Shown here in pieces: positions 33,676 to 45,607 of a DNA stretch of 64,000 nt. How positions within the stretch are numbered: position 1 is the first letter of the stretch; each line of letters starts with the position of its first letter. Source of the DNA: Castanea sativa (taxonomy: Eukaryota > Streptophyta > Magnoliopsida > Fagales > Fagaceae); the NCBI RefSeq assembly GCF_040712315.1, contig NC_134021.1, positions 27,118,001-27,182,000 on the forward strand, read 5' to 3'. Under the pieces are notes generated by a model. It ran no database searches, was not told the DNA's origin, and worked only from the letters and a program-made list of their open reading frames with translations. The translations under genes were made by a program, and so were the position numbers.

Positions 33676-34373
33676 TTGCTTGAAAAAGACTAAAGTTTTG
33701 TATTAGAATTTATATTATTGGTGCTTTATTGCTCCACTATTTTGCTTTAAGACTTGAATTTCTTCTTCAAAAACGAAAAACCATTAATTTTTGGGGTTCT
33801 TTGAAAATTTTTCTTTCATCATTTTTATTTTGAAATTGAAACCCTTTATTCTTGGACATCCTTGAAAATTTTTCATTTTTCTTCCTTGAAAATTTGAAAT
33901 TTTCTTGAAATTGAAACCATCTATTTTTGGAAATCCTTGAAAAGTTTTTTTTTTTTTTTTTATCACTCTTTTTTTAAAACAAATTTTTTTTTATGGTGAG
34001 TTGATTGAGTCAACTCAGTCAAACATGAGTTGACTAAACAACTCATGTGGCATTTTAGGGGGGGGGGGGGAATTTTGGCCCCTTTTGTTTTATGTCTTCA
34101 TCCTCTTCTTTTTTTCTTTTTTCTTTTTTTTTTTTTTGGCTTCTTCTTCATCACTCTCACTTCTTCCTCCATTGTCACTATTCACAAGCTTCTTCCTTTT
34201 ACATTTTCTTCATTTTCACACATTTTCTTGCTTGGAAAATCACTTCTCTAGGCTTCCAAACTTGATTTCTTCCATCCTTCAAAACATCTCTTCAAATCCT
34301 TGAGTTTTTTTATCATCTTTGCAAAACCCTTTTTTTTAAAAACCCATTTTCAAACCTTCATCTTTGCATTTCC
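33676..34373 (+). mobile_element. 5' region of the antisense PMD gene in element B
   Basis: T-rich DNA containing GAGTTGATTGAGTCAACTCA, a G12-type run near 34058-34070 and AATTTTGGCCCC; the same three blocks occur in reverse complement at 19496-19600 in element A. Likely promoter and 5' UTR for the PMD gene. The short frames over the poly-T/poly-C tracts are not genes. Confidence 0.5.
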
Positions 34374-36030
34374 ATGGCATCTCCTCATGGGCAAACTTAC
34401 TTTCTTACTTTCAATGGGAAAAAATATCATCCATCCTTAGAATGGAAGGATAAAGATGGGCTCCTTCACGAACCAAGAAACCATGCTCCACACTCACCCA
34501 AGAAAGATTTTAAGGTGATTTTTTTTTTTTTTGCTTTTTTGTTGGTAAATTTGTTGATTTTATGTCTTATTGAGAACTTTATGGTGGCTCATTGTCATTT
34601 TATTGTTGTCTACTTTTGTGGGAATTTTGGACATTGTATGATTTGGTAGAGAATCCTTGTGTGACCATGTTGATTTTTTTTTTTTTTTGGCAATTTTGAA
34701 TTGTTGAGTTGTTTGGTATTGTGAAGTTTGGACAATGTTGATGGTTTATGAAACTTTGTATTGTATGTAGCTTGTGGTATTGTTGGATGAATTTTGACTT
34801 GATTATTATTATTATTTTTTTTTTTTTTGTGTGGGTATGAAATTAAGAGAATTTGATGTGTAGGCATGATTGAGTAGACTCATTTTTGATGAGTGCGGAA
34901 ATTTTGTTGGGATGTGTAGGCCTTATTTTCATGGTTATGGAAATTTTGTGTGTGTATTATTTTCATGGGTATGAAATTTTTTTGTTTGTGTGTTAGACAT
35001 ATATTTGAGTCATTGTTAAATGAGTTTAGAGAGATGAGCGATTTTTGGGTTCATTGGGATATTGTTTGGATGTCATGGAATTTGAATTCGTGGAATGGTC
35101 TTTGGGGTTTGGTTAATTTTCTTGAGGGGCATTATTTTATTGGTTGGGATTTTGGAGTGAGTATTTTGGAACAGGGCATTTTGTGAACATCTTAATGATT
35201 GGCTAACCTTTTTTTTGTAGAAGCCCAAGAGTTGAGGTAGTCTTCAAATAATGAAATACATGTGGGAGGCACTGTCCCCAGACATTAAAAATATCATTAA
35301 TGAAATCGGCTTTCAAACTTTTTTCCGAGCTTTGTTGGATCATGATACCAATCAATATAAGGACCTCTAATTGCTTATTGCCTTGTCAGAGCGATTCTGG
35401 GATACCACTTGCACTTTTCATTTTCCGGGTATTGATAAGGTGATGCTAACACCTTATGACTTTTCAGCCATTACTAACTTAAAATTGGGTGGTGAGAGAA
35501 TTAAAGTTAATGATTCCATCTCATCAGTGGAAATTAGAGGTATTTTGGGTGTGATGCCTCCAAAAATCGAGAGTAAGAATGTACCCCTGATTTGGCTGTA
35601 CTTCAATATTGACAAGTGTGATACTATAGCAACTGGCACTTGTATGTTCATGCTTCTCTTCATTGGAACTCTCTTATGTCCAGACTTGGGGAGCAATACG
35701 AGTTTATGTTACTTGTGGAGTTTGAGGGATATTAGCCAAATCAAAAATTATGATTTGGGTAGCATGGCTTATGTGACCCTTTTGCACGTCATGACTCAGC
35801 TTTCTCGGCGCAGTCTTTCAAGCTTAGGAGGTATGCCATTTGTCTAGCAGGTGAGGTTTAAATTCTCCGTTAGGTGTGTCTTGTAAAGGTTATTTGTATT
35901 ATTGTGTTGTTAATGATGTGTGTTGATTTTTTTTTTTCAGGTCTGGATGTATGAATATTTTGGGGTTGGTCCACAACTTTTAGAAGATGTTGATAATATG
36001 TTTCCAAGGTTTCTTCATGCAAAAACTTAA
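34374..36030 (+). pseudogene. Plant mobile domain (PMD) gene antisense to Tat element B
   Basis: Exon 1 (34374-34514, MASPHGQTYFLTFNGKKYHP...) ends in AAG|GTGATT. A 706-bp intron ends TTTTTTGTAG at 35220. Exon 2 (35221-35850) contains the PMD core: MKYMWEALSPDIKNIINEI from the ATG at 35251, then FWDTTCTFHFPGIDKVMLTP, DFSAITNLKLGG and IWLYFNIDKCDTIATGTCMF. An 89-90 bp intron follows, and exon 3 starts at 35941 (VWMYEYFGVGP). It stops being alignable near 36030, where retroviral-type sequence on the other strand begins. Disabling changes: TGA shortly before the ATG (also present in copy A), TAA at 35368-35370 where copy A reads CAA-type sense, and TAG at 35845-35847 in a Val-Trp-Gln context. 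The third exon of copy A, with the ECGHGRYW motif, is missing here. Function is unknown; MAIN/MAIL1 relatives act in silencing and growth in Arabidopsis. Confidence 0.75.
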
Positions 36031-36079
36031 CTTTTTGGTATAGGGATGAAGGTACAGCCTCTGTATCATGGGTCCATGG

Positions 36080-36994
36080 TCACTCGTGGAGCATATTGAA
36101 GCATAAAGCTATATTGAGCACTTGAAATTCTACTTTCTTAATCATTGGCCCTATGGTGAGTTCTAGTGTTACGGTTCCTAAAACCTCCCTTCTACTATTG
36201 TCATATGCTCTCACATGCTGATCAGGTGGCACAAAAACCTCAATGCTCAAGCCTAGGCAACTTTTGGTCTTTAAAGGACACACATTTAGGGCACTTCTGT
36301 CATCAATTAGGACCATTAGGATCATCTTGCCTTTGGCATCTACAGCAATGTGCAATGGGTCATTGCGGTGCTTCCCCTTCTTTGTCTGAGTAGGAAATAG
36401 TAAGTTCCCTACTTATAGACCCAATCATAGCATTCAGATCTTGAGAAGTAGTGGTTGTAGGGACTTGGATTTGATTGAGAAGGTCTACCAGATTCTGGCG
36501 ATGCTTGTATGAGGCCATAAGTAAATGCCATAAAGATATATTGGCTTGCATCTTCTACAGCTGCTTAAGGACCTCATCCTCTTCATTGGGTGTTTGTTGG
36601 GTAGACTTATTCAATGCCTCTATCGGGTTTTCTATCTCTAGATGTGGGGATTTGAAGTGTCTCTCCCCCTTGTGACGTGGGCAATTTTTGATGAGTCATT
36701 TGATACAGTGTCTTAGGGTTTAAAGTGTCTCCCCCCATATGTAAATGTTAGGTCATTTTATTGGGGTTTGAAGTGTCTCCCCCCATATGTGGATGTTGGG
36801 TAATTTGGGATTTCTATAGCATCTTCACTCCATACATCATACCCTGCAGCAGACGTCATACCCATTAGCTCTCCCCAAGTCATCATAAAGCATTCGGGTA
36901 GGCCATAAATCAACTTAGACAGGTACTCTTCTCCTTCTTCTTCAAACATCAAACAATTAATCCTTGGTCCTCGCCCAAAATTATGGTTAGGCAA
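36080..36994 (-). pseudogene. Tat/Ogre gag-pol linker and retropepsin remnant (element B)
   Basis: Three minus-strand pieces in order. 36994-36758 reads PNHNFGRGPRINCLMFEEEG and LIYGLPECFMMTWGELMGMT. 36551-36360 reads QANISLWHLLMASYKHRQN and QIQVPTTTTSQDLNAMIGSI. 36355-36080 is the aspartic protease (HIAVDAKGKMILMVLIDDRS, then ALNVCPLKT). Retropepsins of this group have Asp-Asp/Asn-Gly-Ser at the active site. Here the Gly is Arg (DDRSA), which should abolish activity. The sequence ends shortly after VLNIALCFNML, before RT would begin, and abuts the antisense PMD segment at about 36030-36080. Confidence 0.75.
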
Positions 36995-37020
36995 GGGATT
37001 ATTGGTGATACTAGGCCTTG

Positions 37021-37846
37021 TAGAGGAGCAAAGAATTCAGAAAAAGAAAGGCCCTGATTTTTCTGATTTTTTTTCCCCTATTTATAGAGGTTGGATGCTT
37101 GAAAAATAAGCTGAATAAGATCAAATATGAATTAAACTGGGTCGTTATCCCCAAAAATTCGAAATGATGTGTTCCAGCTTAATTAGAAGATTTCCAGGCC
37201 GGCCCCGAAGTTGTGCCAATCGGCACTTGCCATGTGCCAATCAGCACTCCAAGAGTGTCGATTGGCCCTCTCGTGTGTCAAGCCCCACTTCTAATTTTGG
37301 TTCAATTTGGTCTTTCTTTTGAAGATTTTCTGAGTCGAGAATTGCACCTGGATGTGTTTTTAACTCGTATTCTAAAATTAATCCATTTTATCTTGATAAT
37401 CAGGTCTTTAAAATAATAATTATCTGATAGATAAATATTCTAAAAAGACTTAATTATCAACAATTCCTTTGTTATCTGATTATTCATTTTATTTCCATGC
37501 AAGCAAGCTTATTTTTTACAAAAACCAACAACCAATTGCCAAAATTATTTAATTAATTTTAATTGTTTAATCAATTAGAATTAATTTAAATTAATCACAT
37601 GTGATCGATTTCACCTAAACAAAATGTATGCAGACCATGAATATTTTATCTTGTGATATCTTTTAATCTAACGATTCGATTTGGGAATCGAGCATACCGT
37701 CGCAATCTTTAGAATCTTAAGATCATTTTTATGATATGTAATAGATGATTTAACACAAGCAATGCAACTCTAATTTTTGAGTATATGAATGGTCATTTTA
37801 ACCATTTTTCAAAATTAAATTATGAGTGCAAAATCAAGTGTCTACA
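37021..37846 (-). repeat. 5' LTR fragment of element B
   Basis: Collinear with 31935-32445: shared CCCCTATTTATAGAGGTTGG, ATGTGTTCCAGCTTAATTAG and the terminal CAAGTGTCTACA. It has about 290 bp more than the 3' LTR copy after GTGCCAATCGGCAC, including two further such palindromes (37234-37266). Homology stops near 37021-37030, so two thirds of the LTR and the primer site are missing. Confidence 0.8.
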
Positions 37847-38740
37847 TATATCATATGGTATTTGTTCATTTTATATAGTCAAAATATGTCAATTGGAAAA
37901 TTACAGTTTGAGAAAAGTTGTAAACTGTAATTCCTATATAAAGGGGTGGAGCCACATGGCTATTTTTTAAAAAAAAATTCCTCTAGTGTACATAGAAAAT
38001 TAAAAGACATGGGCCCCTCAAAAATAAATATCCAGCCCCCATATTATTCCCAAGACTTCTCTTAGTCCAATAGACATCTATTGTACTCAAATATAAAAAT
38101 TAAAAATTAAAAAAAAAAATTAAAAAAAAAAACTTGGCCAATTATATTACCCAAATATTTCAAAAAAAAAAAAATTCACTTTATCTACTTCATTCCCAAT
38201 CTCAAGAAAGCTAAGTTACTCTTTTTTTCTTCTCTAAAGCACTACTAGCTCAGCCCTAAATCCCAACTCAAACAAAACAAAACTCTGATCAATTTTATGC
38301 GTCATCATAGTTTGAAAAAAAAAAATCTGACCTATTTTTTTTTCTTCTCACGCAGTCTACAGACTCAACATAGCTGCACAGTGGTTCACTTTTATTACCA
38401 TTGCAATGGCCAGATTTTAGGATTGGAATTTGGTGAGGATTGTTTTTCTTTCTAAAACAAAAACATCCATCGTCCTTTAATATTGTTATTTGTTAACTCT
38501 TAATCAATCAATCAATCTTAGTGTCCTTTTTTCATTTTCTCAACTATCTAAAACCTAAAATTCACATGCTCCTTAGTTTTTCATATATTTTTGGAGGAAT
38601 ATATGATTGAAAGCATGAGATTGTTTGTGGATTGTGGTGAATCTTGAAGATATGATCTATATTTGTAGGTATTGTGGTACCCATCTTTGCACTTTGTGAA
38701 GACATTGTTTCCAAGGTAAAATTGTTTTGATCTCTTACCT
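37847..38740. other. Intergenic DNA, AT-rich
   Basis: A-runs and T-runs; an inverted pair ATTACAGTTT...AAACTGTAAT lies at about 37902-37932. No gene recognised. 38210-38440 has a composition like a 5' UTR, but no coding exon follows on the plus strand. Confidence 0.4.
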
Positions 38741-38749
38741 ACTTTTGAT

Positions 38750-39190
38750 TACTTAGACATCATGATTGTGAGTCAGCATAATTGTCTTCAACCTCCATTT
38801 TCTATTTCTGTTTAATGTTGTAGTGACATGGGCAGGACACCTTGTTTTTGAAGTCCTATGCACGTGTCCATCATCATCTTCAACACCATATGACCTCCCT
38901 CTATTACAAGCTAGGTTAATGTATATAACCAGTTTCATCATTCCTTGAAGGTCTCAATGTTAGAGCAAACCCTTTCATGCATAATTACCTAATATAGTAA
39001 TTTATTATGTGATCAGCTAAATCAAATTCCATCCACTCTGCTGGGATGAAATCAACATTATCCTCGTCCTTAATTGTTTCCTCAATAACATTATTTACAG
39101 GTGTATGGAATTCTGTTGCCACAACCTCGTTAACAATATCAATTTCCATTTCACCAACGCGCACACAAATTTGGGAATCAAATAACAAGG
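38750..39190 (-). pseudogene. FAR1/FRS-type DNA-binding domain fragment
   Basis: The minus-strand piece 38941-38753 contains YINLACNRGRSYG, then RTSKTRCPAHVTTTLNRN, then RKWRLKTIMLTHNHDV. The C...C...HNH pattern with a basic central part fits the FAR1 (WRKY-GCM1-type) zinc-binding domain of far-red-impaired/MULE-derived proteins. Upstream, 39188-38985 reads MLFDSQICVRVGEMEIDIV and ends EWMEFDLADHIINYYIR, which could be the preceding acidic linker. The two are in conflicting frames and a stop lies between them. No MULE transposase domain follows. Likely a decayed exon of a FAR1-related gene. Confidence 0.5.
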
Positions 39191-40316
39191 TAATAACAAT
39201 CCTTTCAATTCCACATCCTATAATTACAGGTGCATAACACTATACAAATCAAGGGTCATATACGCAATGTCCACATTAATAGGCAAAATTCAAATTCAAC
39301 CTTCACAAATATATGTCCATGTATTGTTAAATTTCTCAACTCCAACAAAAGTTAAAAAAAAAAATGCATTCACAGGTTCAGCCATTATAAAAGACATATG
39401 AACTGCCAAAATCTATAACGGAACATTTGTATGCAATCCATACAAAGAATGACCAACATTAACCATACAAAGAATGATCAACATTAACCATACAAGTCCG
39501 ATGTAGAAGGGGTAGGAAGACCAATATGAACGATATAAGTAACAACATTTGTTTCATAACATTTCACACTCAGAATTACCACATTAACCTTAACTAAATG
39601 ACCACATTTTTTGCAACACTAAATGTGCAGACAACAATTTCTCATACAAGTAACAACAACCCATACAAAGAATTACAACATTTTCCATAACTAAGTGACC
39701 ACGTCTTGCAAAACTAAATGACCACATAACGATTTCTCCTACAAGTAACAACATGTCGTACATAGAATAACAACATTTTACACAATTAAAGAACCACATT
39801 TGCACAACTAAATAATCACATTTTCACTATAGATTACTTCTATAACCAAAGTATTTCTTCAATCGAAACCTCAACCTCTAATCTAATAGAATCACACCGA
39901 CCAAACCAAATCTAAATCAGCCCATTTTTTAACGGGTATTAGTCAGCTCCTCTTTCAACGATTACCAGGAGCACCTTCTCCATTCAGAGTAGTACACAAC
40001 AGAGCACATTCTCCTTAAAAAGCAAATTACAATAGAGCTCCTTCTCCTTCAAGAGAAAATCATAATAGAGTACCTTCTCCTTCGGCTATGCAGAGTAAAG
40101 CAGAACAAAAAGTACATGCGTGAAGCGGACATGCTTCAAATACTTCTTCCCACCAGCATGCGGTTCCCTATGTTTGGCCCATTTGGATACAAGTATTAGG
40201 GTAGTTGTGGTTGATTGGCTGAGAGGATAACACATTGTTGACTTGGATGTCGCCTCATCGCACAAGTTGACTGGGCAGGCTCATTAATTCGCTAGCACCC
40301 TCGCGCAAGCCATGTC
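39191..40316. repeat. Intergenic DNA with degenerate 97-bp tandem repeats
   Basis: 39593-39690, 39691-39786 and a partial third copy share TAA.TGACCACAT, CAAGTAACAACA and TACA.AGAAT.ACAACATTTT. At 39440-39495 ATACAAAGAATGACCAACAT is doubled. From 39960 to 40090 CTCCTTCTCCTTCA-type phrases recur. No gene. Confidence 0.55.
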
Positions 40317-40329
40317 ATAGGACACAACA

Positions 40330-40356
40330 TTTTTTTTTTTTTTTTTTTTTGAAACT
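40330..40356 (-). mobile_element. 27-bp LINE-tail insertion with 13-bp target duplication
   Basis: T21 followed by GAAACT is flanked by perfect ATAGGACACAACA repeats (40317-40329 and 40357-40369). On the minus strand the insert reads AGTTTC plus poly-A, which matches the last bases before the tail of the LINE at 22108 (GTTTCCCTTTC then A's) in style. Confidence 0.6.
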
Positions 40357-40601
40357 ATAGGACACAACAAATTGATATAAAATTACATTAAAAAAAAAAA
40401 TGATGTAAACTTGTAAAGTAAACTTTTCTCTTTTTTTTTTTCTTTTTTTTTTTGTCCTAAAGAGTCATTATTTAATTAAAGGTGTATTTATAATTCATGT
40501 GAGAATAAATTTTATATGATGATTTATTATATTTCTCTCCCAAGTTAGTTATCATTTTTTGAGTTGATTTTTTGTTGGGGTTTGAAATTAGGTGACAAAT
40601 A

Positions 40602-42544
40602 ATGAGCAAACGACAAATAATTGAAGCATTATTTAAGAAAAAAGATATTAGTCATTTAGATCTTAGGACATCTGTAGAAATAAATGTTGATACTTTAATA
40701 CCCGATGAGCATCCCTCCAAATGTTTTAGAATTCAATCTGAAGAGATAGATGGTGATCCAGGATCACATCAACAAATATATAAATTCCCTATCAACAAAC
40801 AAGATTGATGTTCTTATCTCATAGACAATCTATATTAACCAAAAGATATAGAGGACTCATTCAAATTCGCAAATAATCATCATTATAGTTTTCAAGCTTC
40901 ATGGTTTGAATCACTTTCAAATTGGTTGGAATACTCAACTTCAAAAGATGCAATATATTGTCTGCCTTGCTACATTTTTGGTAAGAAACCAACATGTTGT
41001 CCTAGATCAGATGCATTCACTGTAAAATGTTCTAATAATTGGAAAAATGTGAATGATGGAATGAATTATCTTTTTAATTGGTCATGAGGGGAAAGATCCA
41101 AGTTCACCACATAAAATTGCTAAGAAATGTTGTGAGTATCTAAAGAATTATTCACGACATATTGACAAGCTAGTTGAGAAACAAACATCAAATTAAATAG
41201 AGAATAATCAAGTCCGGCTCAAGACCTTCATAGTGTGCTTGATGGCTAGCATTTCAAGCTTTTGCTTTTAGAAGTCAAGATGAAAGTCTTGACTCAAAAA
41301 ATCGAGGTAAATTTATTGAATTAATAAAACACACATCAACTTTCAATGACAAAGTAGCTGAAGTTGTCTTAGAAAATGCTCCATGGAATGCAAAATATAC
41401 ATCACCCAAAATTAAAAGGAGATCTTATTTGAAGGGTTTTGTAGGTTCATTGATCAGGGATTAATAGAAGAACTTTATAAGTTTCCAAAAATGGAAGATA
41501 TAAATCAAGAAATTGAATTTCAATTATTTGTGGAAACATATCAATTGGTAGAACCGGTGATAAAAGAAAGAGATGTTGTATATCTTGCATATTCTTGCTA
41601 GTAAAGTGCGAAATGTGATTCGTAAAGAAATTGGGGATGCAAAATTTTGTATTCTAGTTGATGAAGCTCTGGATGAGTCGAAGAGAGAGCAAATGACCAT
41701 TATTTTGAGGTTTGTTGATAAAGAAGGTTTCATTAAAGAATATTTCTTTCATGTTGTATATGGTAGAGATACTACTGCATTGATCTTAAAGACTGAGATA
41801 TTTGTTGTTCTTTCTCGTTACAACCTTCACATTAAAAATAATCGAGGTCAAGGATATGATGGAGCATATGTGTGGTGAATAGAATGAATTACAAGTTTTG
41901 TTCCTTAAAAATTGCCTATATGCTTATTATATACATTGCATGGCTCATAGGTTGCAATTAGCTCTAGTTACAACATCTAGAGAAGTAAATGTTGTTCATT
42001 AATTCTTTGATCATTTGATTAATATTATTAATATTGTGGTTGCTTCTAGTAAGCGTAATGATGAATTACAATATGCTCAAACGAAACTAGTTGAGAATAT
42101 GACTACTTCTAATGAAATTAAGACTAGAAAAGGAGCAAACCAAATTGGTACTTTGCAACGAGCTAGAGATACTAGGTGGAGATCTTATTTTCAATTTATC
42201 TACAGTTTGATAAAAAATGATTGATGCAACATGCAAATTTATCAACATTATCTATGAGGAAGGGGCTAACTATAAACAACATGGTGATGTCGAGGGGGTC
42301 TATCATGTATTAACATTATTTGAGTTTATTTTAATCTTGCATTAAATGAAAGATATAATGAGAATTATTAATATCCTTTGTCAAACTTTGCAGCAACATT
42401 CTCATGACCTTTAAAATGCCATGTATTTAGTTTCGACCACAAAATCACTTATTCAAAAGTTAAGAGATAATGGATGGGAGCCTTTACTTGCTAGTGTTAT
42501 ATCATTTTATGAACAACATGAAATTGATATTCCTTATATGATTG
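40602..42544 (+). pseudogene. TTF-type / MYM-like hAT transposase, 5' part
   Basis: The start is the ATG at 40602 (MSKRQIIEALFKKKDISHLD). The first frame runs to 40808 (HPSKCFRIQSEEIDGDPGSH). Decayed frames then cover a TTF-type zinc-finger region near 40893-41010 (FQASWFESLSNWLEYSTSKD, YCLPCYIFGKKPT). A DUF4371-like segment follows at 41573-41878 ([48 protein letters not shown]). Further pieces are at 41930-42224 (CMAHRLQLALV; GANQIGTLQRARDTRWRS) and 42421-42544 (LVSTTKSLIQKLRDNGWEPL, EIDIPYMIAS). This is the plant 'zinc finger MYM-type 1-like' hAT family. Many frameshifts; it is interrupted at 42545 by an LTR insertion and resumes at 45603. Confidence 0.8.
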
Positions 42545-42549
42545 CTAGT

Positions 42550-45500
42550 TGTGGGCGTAAGCTCTCACACCACATCTCCTTTTGGGTGAGTACGCCTTGG
42601 CCTAGGGTGGTCCATGACAAAGGGGTATAAATGGATTCATCACCTAGTTTAGGTCTAGAAACCATAAATATAGCATCCTTCGTGGAATGACTGACCTTTA
42701 CTAGAGCACGTGTTCGGAGTTTATGTATGGGGATTGAAAGGTGTTAGGCACTCAAACCCACCCGACCCGTGGGTTGGCTTCCACTCATTGTGTTTCAAAT
42801 CTTAATCTCATTAAAGGCATATTCAACATGTTATTCTTATTAGGATGTATGCCCTTAAATTCTATTGTATAATGCTATGTATAACTTAATATTATGGTTA
42901 ATAAAGTTGTTTTATTATTATCTAAAATAATGGTAACATGAATATTTGAACACTATCATACAGTCCATGTGATTTATGTGAAAAGTCACAGAAGATATAA
43001 ATCACAAATTCTTTGTAAACTCAGAATTATAGTTCGTAGTCGATGATGAAATTGGGCATTTCATCTGCGAAGACTATAACATATCAACTAAGATGATTTG
43101 TTTTGATCATGGAAGTGGAGACTTCTAGTTGGCATATTGATATGTTTTTAAAGTTAAGGCATATTGAACTGGACCGCTATGAGATTTATTATTTTCCTAA
43201 CGACTGTCAAATGAATAATAAATCTCACGACTTCTATTTACATAAACTCCTAATCCTGAGAGGATAATGGACCTGATTATGAAATGTAGATTAATTTGAT
43301 ATATCAAGAGTAAGATCTTAAGTCACGATCAAAACTTCAGTATGTTGGGCAGCCACATTTAGTGTTGATAGAACATATATTCTCAAGATAGAATTCATAA
43401 TCTCTTAACGGAGATATAAAATATTCTCTTAAGATAAGTTTAATGGGTTTGGTTATTTAGAATGTTAGGCCTAACCACTTTAGTAAGGAGAAACTAAAGT
43501 ATATACTTATGAAATTGGATTTCATAAATATATGATGAATAACTCAAATGATTAAACCGGGTACTCAAGGATTAAGATGTAGTAATCTTCAAAGTGACAG
43601 TCTACATTCACGACTTTAAATTACTACGAAAATTTTATGAAGGGGTTACATGTATAATAAAGTCTTGGGATATAATTTATTAATAAGGCCTATAGTGCAA
43701 TTATATTTATGTAGTGGTATTAAATATAATTAATGGTAACTTTGGACTTGTCAAGAGTTGACAGAGAAGCCCAAGGCCAATTGGAGCTAGTATCTTATTG
43801 GTCTATTTTAGTCCCACTCCAAGCCACACACTAAAGCCCAATTGGAAAGGCCCCAATAGGCTAGCCCAATTAGATAATTAGTTAAATATAAATGGAGAAA
43901 CATACAGAATTTTTTATAAGAGAAAAAGACACATCATTGTGAAATGGTGTGTATGTGTGAGTGAAGCCACTCGATTATTCTCCCTTGGAAACTGATTGAG
44001 AGACCATACTTCTTGGGCGTAAAGTGGAATTGGAGTGAAGATTAAAAATGTTCCCAAGTACTTCTAATATTTTGTTTTGAATTTCACCACACCAAGGTAC
44101 GTTATCTTGTTCTTAAATTCTGAAATTTACATAGTGCATGTTATTAATCATGAATGAAATAAATCCATGTTTTTTGTTTCTGCTATGTATTTTGTATGAG
44201 ATACAAAACCAGATTTTTCAACAATTCTAACTCACACACACTCTAACATGCATCTAAAAGCAAATAAACATGGCATAATTATTCCAAACCTAGCATTCAT
44301 CTATCATGGCATTCAGCATATATTACCAAGGGCAGAAACATCACAAGCCAGATCTAGATAACACATCTAAACATTCAAAAATCATGGGACTCAACCAAAC
44401 ATATTCATATTCATCAACCATATCATACTCATTTTTGAAATTAAATGCATGTTCATGTGATTACCTCACTGCATCACAACACCTATGCTTGTTCATTGGT
44501 ATATGCATGTTCATGGCATTCAAACAATCTAAAACCCTAATAATCATCAAAGAGATAAAAAAAACAAAGCAAAACAAAAACAGAGAAACAAAGACTTAAA
44601 AAAAAGGTCAACTAAGTTTAATAGAGACAAAAACACATAAAGAAAACAAAAGAAGAACAAACAAAAAAGGATTAGGGTTTTTAGGCATGGATGTGCATGT
44701 GCATACATAGGTCATGCGTGAATAGCCTAACTATATGTGTACATACATCACGAGCATGCACACAGCATGCACACGCATACACTCCCAGAACATAATACCT
44801 AGCAAATAGAAAGAAAACTACCAAACCAAAGAGCTAACAACCTAGCATGTTTTATAATAGAAACACAAAATAAACCTAGCTATACAGGTATGTTATAAAC
44901 ACATAGACACATTTATATGCACAAGAAAACAAAGAAAAGTGAAGAGCCAAAGTTAGAACATTTACCTCAACATTTTACAACTTGATTTTGACCGTTCCTC
45001 TCAGTCAATCTATTCACAACCAAATCAACATGGGTTAGCAAACTTTAGAACTCAAAGATCAAGACTAGAAAAAGTCTCAATCAAACAAAATTTGACTTAA
45101 GGATGTTTTGTAGAAAACTCCCTCTTTGATTCACTATTTTCTAGTGAATCTTGTGTGTTTTTCCACCGTTTTCATCATTTCTTAAACAAGTGCCTTTTAT
45201 GGTTTTATATAGTTGAAAAATAGGGGTTTGGGGCAGCTCCCAAACAATGTAGGATTCGTTTCAAACCAAGTTTAATGTAGAAAAACCTTTCCTTATATAG
45301 TTTTTGGAACCCTAGCTACGTATGTATACCAGTGCATGCAATAAGCATGCGTATGCACGTACATATGGCTTGAGTGTGCGTACGCATACATGTGTATGCA
45401 CGTGCACACTTAGGGTTTCCAGCGACCTTTCTTTTCCAAAAATAGTTTTATTCTTCCAAAAATAAGTTATATTCTCCACAAATACTTTCTTCAAGTAAAT

Positions 45501-45602
45501 TTTCATTTGATTGGGCCTTAAACCAACATTGGGCTTTAGAGTACTACCATCATTGGGAAATGGGAGTCCAGGTTGTAAGGAGTACAAAATGTAGTGTTTA
45601 CA
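42550..45602 (-). mobile_element. Tat-like solo LTR inside the hAT gene, perfect CTAGT TSD
   Basis: Starts TGTGGGCGTAAG and ends GTGTTTACA; CTAGT flanks it at 42545-42549 and 45603-45607. The hAT reading frame continues across it (..IASC / ..SYTKTRGRYR). About 1.66 kb once the inner LTR is removed. It carries GAAAGGTGTTAGGCACTC (about 42736-42753), the reversed signature of the Tat/Ogre LTRs in this window, so it lies on the minus strand. No primer site or coding sequence is next to it. Alternating purine-pyrimidine tracts such as GCATGCGTATGCACGTAC lie at 45345-45410. Confidence 0.88.
42838..44223 (+). mobile_element. copia-type solo LTR nested in the Tat-like LTR, ATTCT TSD
   Basis: Starts TATTAGGATGTATGCCC (TG decayed to TA) and ends GATTTTTCAACA. 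ATTCT is duplicated at 42833-42837 and 44224-44228. 1,386 bp. The TAGGATGTATGCCC start and the pyrimidine-rich CAACA end are common in copia LTRs. No internal sequence remains, which implies LTR-LTR recombination. Confidence 0.85.
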
Positions 45603-45607
45603 CTAGT

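Larger units (their letters stand above)
30413..37846 (-). mobile_element. Tat/Ogre-type element B, minus strand, lacking RT and integrase
   Basis: In element direction (right to left): partial 5' LTR 37846-37021, gag/protease remnant about 36994-36080, an antisense PMD gene (plus strand 34374-36030), a 40-bp tandem array (33675-32676), a polypurine stretch next to 32446, and a 3' LTR 32445-30413. Both LTR copies end at the same point (CTACA at 32445 and 37846), which defines the boundary. The primer site is lost with the inner part of the 5' LTR. The outer flanks GATAC and TATAT agree at only three of five bases, so a target duplication is not established. No RT, RNase H or integrase motif is present. 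Confidence 0.75.
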
